DNA of 5,032 nt from positions 1-5,032 of the forward strand of contig JAKLQB010000489.1 in assembly GCA_022013615.1 (NCBI GenBank), given 5' to 3'. Numbering within the stretch: position 1 is the first letter of the stretch; the number at the start of each line of letters is the position of its first letter. Shown one piece after another: positions 4,972 to 5,032 of the stretch. The notes beneath the pieces were generated by a model. It did no database searches. It had not been told where the DNA came from and saw only the letters and a program-made list of their open reading frames with translations. The stretch comes from Desulfobacterales bacterium (lineage in GTDB: Bacteria > Desulfobacterota > DSM-4660 > Desulfatiglandales > Desulfatiglandaceae). Position numbers and translations under genes: made by a program.

Positions 4972-5032
4972 TGAAGGATAGGGTGTAAATCTGAGGGAAA
5001 TTGTAAGGAGGGGCGAAGAAACACTGCTGGAA
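4972..5032 (+). other. Right-edge sequence, possible damaged or early gene start
   Basis: ATG at 4965 (after GAGG at 4951-4954) opens a frame MVMKDRV that stops at 4986-4988. In another frame, 4985-5032 reads VNLREIVRRGEETLLE without a normal start codon and is open to the edge. A shift of two bases near 4983 would join them into MKDRVNLREIV, a plausible N terminus. Position after dctP would suit a TRAP small permease (DctQ), but no membrane segment is inside the window, so no gene is called. AAGGAGGGG (5005-5012) is SD-like but has no start codon before the edge. Confidence 0.2.

Noticed and set aside
4785..5032. Minus-strand open frame reading leftward from the window edge
   Set aside because: It runs through the hairpin repeats and has a low-complexity translation; the opposite-strand fragment is more protein-like.

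Overview
The window looks like chromosomal DNA of a Gram-negative anaerobe, most likely of the Desulfobacterota (sulfate-reducer-like). This is inferred from moderate GC content, a Tat-exported TRAP binding protein, a short response regulator with no output domain, and dispersed short palindromic repeats (CCCCCTTT..AAAGGGGG hairpins, CCCCGCGACTTGCCGCGA repeats, CCGCC-GGA-GGCGG hairpins). I recall such repeats as common in the intergenic DNA of these genomes. No marker gene fixes the taxonomy.

Layout, left to right. (1) 1-964, minus strand: the N-terminal 321 residues of a transaldolase-family class I aldolase that runs off the left edge, with a good RBS and a sigma-70-type promoter about 150 bp upstream. 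(2) 965-1653: about 690 bp without a convincing gene. It holds the aldolase leader and promoter, a degenerate 34-bp tandem repeat, a double CCCCCTTT hairpin repeat, and a near-perfect palindrome just before the next RBS. (3) 1654-2181, plus strand: a receiver-domain response regulator with an unusual aromatic and basic tail instead of an output domain. (4) 2197-3150, minus strand, convergent with it after only 15 bp: a choline/ethanolamine-kinase-like (LicA/APH fold) phosphotransferase. (5) 3151-3511: a 361-bp divergent control region with two sigma-70-like promoters, two ATTG/CAAT palindromes, and a long leader with two tiny ORFs, one behind a near-ideal Shine-Dalgarno. (6) 3512-4564, plus strand: a DctP-type TRAP substrate-binding protein with a twin-arginine signal. 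(7) 4565-5032: no intact gene. It contains a strong hairpin, a 14-bp tandem repeat, a roughly 180-bp composite palindromic element with 11-bp terminal inverted repeats, and a coding-like gene remnant.

No single pathway joins these genes from the sequence alone. The divergent kinase-like gene and TRAP receptor share one control region and could be co-regulated, for example uptake of a small hydroxylated or aminated solute and phosphorylation of such a solute, but this is inference. The TRAP membrane subunits (DctQ, DctM) expected after dctP are not visible in the 468 bp that follow it. I see no CRISPR array, rRNA, tRNA, recognisable transposase or defence system. The most unusual points are the FSA-like Gln in the aldolase, the leader before dctP, and the composite repeat element with the adjoining gene fragment.
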